Source: CAZGHF01 sp964525595
Lineage (GTDB): Bacteria; Patescibacteriota; Minisyncoccia; UBA6257; GWB1-50-10
Length of the DNA: 37,767 nucleotides
Reading direction: 5' to 3'
Assembly: GCA_964525595.1 (NCBI GenBank)
Contig: CAZGHF010000005.1
Location: 1-37,767, forward strand
A model generated the notes under the pieces. It was given only the letters and a program-made list of their open reading frames with translations, had not been told where the DNA came from and did not search any database. Positions 37,097 through 37,767 of the stretch are shown piece after piece (position 1 is the stretch's first letter; each line of letters opens with the position of its first letter). The translations under genes were made by a program, and so were the position numbers.

Positions 37097-37127
37097 GGGT
37101 GCTTGTAGCTGGGTTGTGTCCCTTAGT

Positions 37128-37767
37128 TCAGCTAACGCGGGGAACAGCGGGGAGAGAAACCTGATTACGGCCATCCTTCTTGGCTCGGTAGAGGGCTCCA
37201 TCAGCTTTCCTCATGACGCCCTCGAGGGTTCTGAGACCGCCCTCGATAGTTGCCACACCGCAAGAGACAGTGACATTCACAGCCCCTTTGCTAGACAGAG
37301 GAGCGAACTCTGAAACTCGGACGCGAATATTCTCGGCGAGCATTTTAGCTCTGTGGATGCCCGCGTCGGTGAAAGCAACAACGAATTCGTCGCCGCCCCA
37401 CCGGCAAGCGAAGTCAGTTTCGCGTACGCTGTCCCTGATGAAGCCGGCGAATCGGCAGAGAACCGCATCGCCGAAGTGGTGACCGTGCTCGTCGTTCAGA
37501 ACCTTGAATCGATCAATGTCGAAAACAACAATCGAAAGGTGGCTCACATGAAACGAGTGACGACGTTCCCCTCCCATATTGGAAGAAACCACCTGGTGGA
37601 CGAAGGGAGTGACTCGCTCTTCGAATCCCCGGCGGTTCAAGAGTCCAGTGAGCTCGTCCACTTCAGACAAGTCTCTGACTCTCTTGATTTCCTTCTCCTG
37701 CTTCCGAAAAAGCAAAAGAAGGACGACGGTCGTGACGAAAAAAAACACCGCCGCGACCGCAACCACT
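37128..37767 (-). CDS. Membrane-anchored GGDEF diguanylate cyclase (5' end cut by window)
   Basis: The visible 212 residues begin with a membrane span (VAAVFFFVTTVVLLLLF) and a short coiled linker (KQEKEIKRVRDLSEV). A complete GGDEF domain follows. It starts DELTGLLNRRGFEERV, has the metal-binding LSIVVFDIDRFKVLNDEHGHHFGDAVL, and the active-site RWGGDEF. An RxxD product-inhibition site (RETD) lies exactly five residues before GGDEF, then VSCGVATIE and the closing ADGALYRAKKDGRNQV. The domain should make cyclic di-GMP and be subject to feedback inhibition. The frame is open to the window edge; a GTG at 37766 could be a start, but a longer sensory N-terminus is equally possible. The gene is GC-rich like the other stand-alone units nearby and ends in a strong terminator. 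Confidence 0.92.
   Translation of the reverse strand, partial: VVAVAAVFFFVTTVVLLLLFRKQEKEIKRVRDLSEVDELTGLLNRRGFEERVTPFVHQVVSSNMGGERRHSFHVSHLSIVVFDIDRFKVLNDEHGHHFGDAVLCRFAGFIRDSVRETDFACRWGGDEFVVAFTDAGIHRAKMLAENIRVRVSEFAPLSSKGAVNVTVSCGVATIEGGLRTLEGVMRKADGALYRAKKDGRNQVSLPAVPRVS

Overview
The window looks like a scaffold from an uncultivated, reduced-genome bacterium, most likely Patescibacteria/CPR in the Parcubacteria group. The clues are a short DnaX without the tau tail, a YchF GTPase without its helical arm, short core proteins packed with 4-nt overlaps, many starts without Shine-Dalgarno sequences, tRNA-Gln plus a GltX, and a very large Cys-rich protein family that I know only from CPR-type genomes. 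A run of ten N marks an assembly gap. The phylum call is inference; no 16S or ribosomal protein gene lies in the window.

Layout. (1) 1-5.0 kb is an accessory strip next to the 3' end of tRNA-Gln(TTG). It holds an Imm35/YrhB-like immunity protein, two membrane proteins, a HEPN-like protein, a GC-rich stand-alone gene, an unknown protein and a GIY-YIG nuclease. A family of about 43-bp repeats punctuates it. (2) 5.1-12.3 kb has dnaX on the minus strand, then a plus-strand run: membrane-anchored putative glycoside hydrolase (DUF4015 type), YbhB/PEBP protein, two giant zinc-ribbon paralogues, a DUF4258-like protein and an alkyladenine DNA glycosylase. (3) 12.3-12.9 kb is intergenic DNA with two consecutive pairs of mutually exclusive hairpins, a tiny hydrophobic ORF and a small charged ORF with its own strong RBS and terminator. 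(4) 12.9-22.9 kb is a co-oriented housekeeping run: ychF, scpA, scpB, a D,D-carboxypeptidase, mraY, a D-aminoacylase-like amidohydrolase, ftsW, murG, gltX and a CYTH protein. (5) 22.9-31.6 kb holds five more tandem zinc-ribbon paralogues, start-stop coupled to the CYTH gene upstream and to an M23 murein peptidase downstream. (6) 31.6-35.5 kb has the M23 peptidase (interrupted by the gap), a small membrane protein, murC and a PD-(D/E)XK nuclease. (7) 35.5-37.8 kb is minus strand: two GC-rich stand-alone genes with their own promoters and terminators, rnpB (RNase P RNA) with promoter and terminator, and a GGDEF diguanylate cyclase cut by the window edge.

Two themes run through the window. The first is peptidoglycan growth: MraY, MurG, MurC, FtsW, a D,D-carboxypeptidase and an EnvC/LytM-type M23 peptidase, interleaved with chromosome segregation genes (ScpAB). 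The second is the seven-member zinc-ribbon family, about 12.2 kb or one third of the window. Each member appears to be two Cys-rich repeat modules framed by related double zinc ribbons at both ends. Five members sit inside the wall-gene neighbourhood in a translationally coupled chain. This family is the best candidate for an undescribed system here. Its function cannot be read from the sequence.
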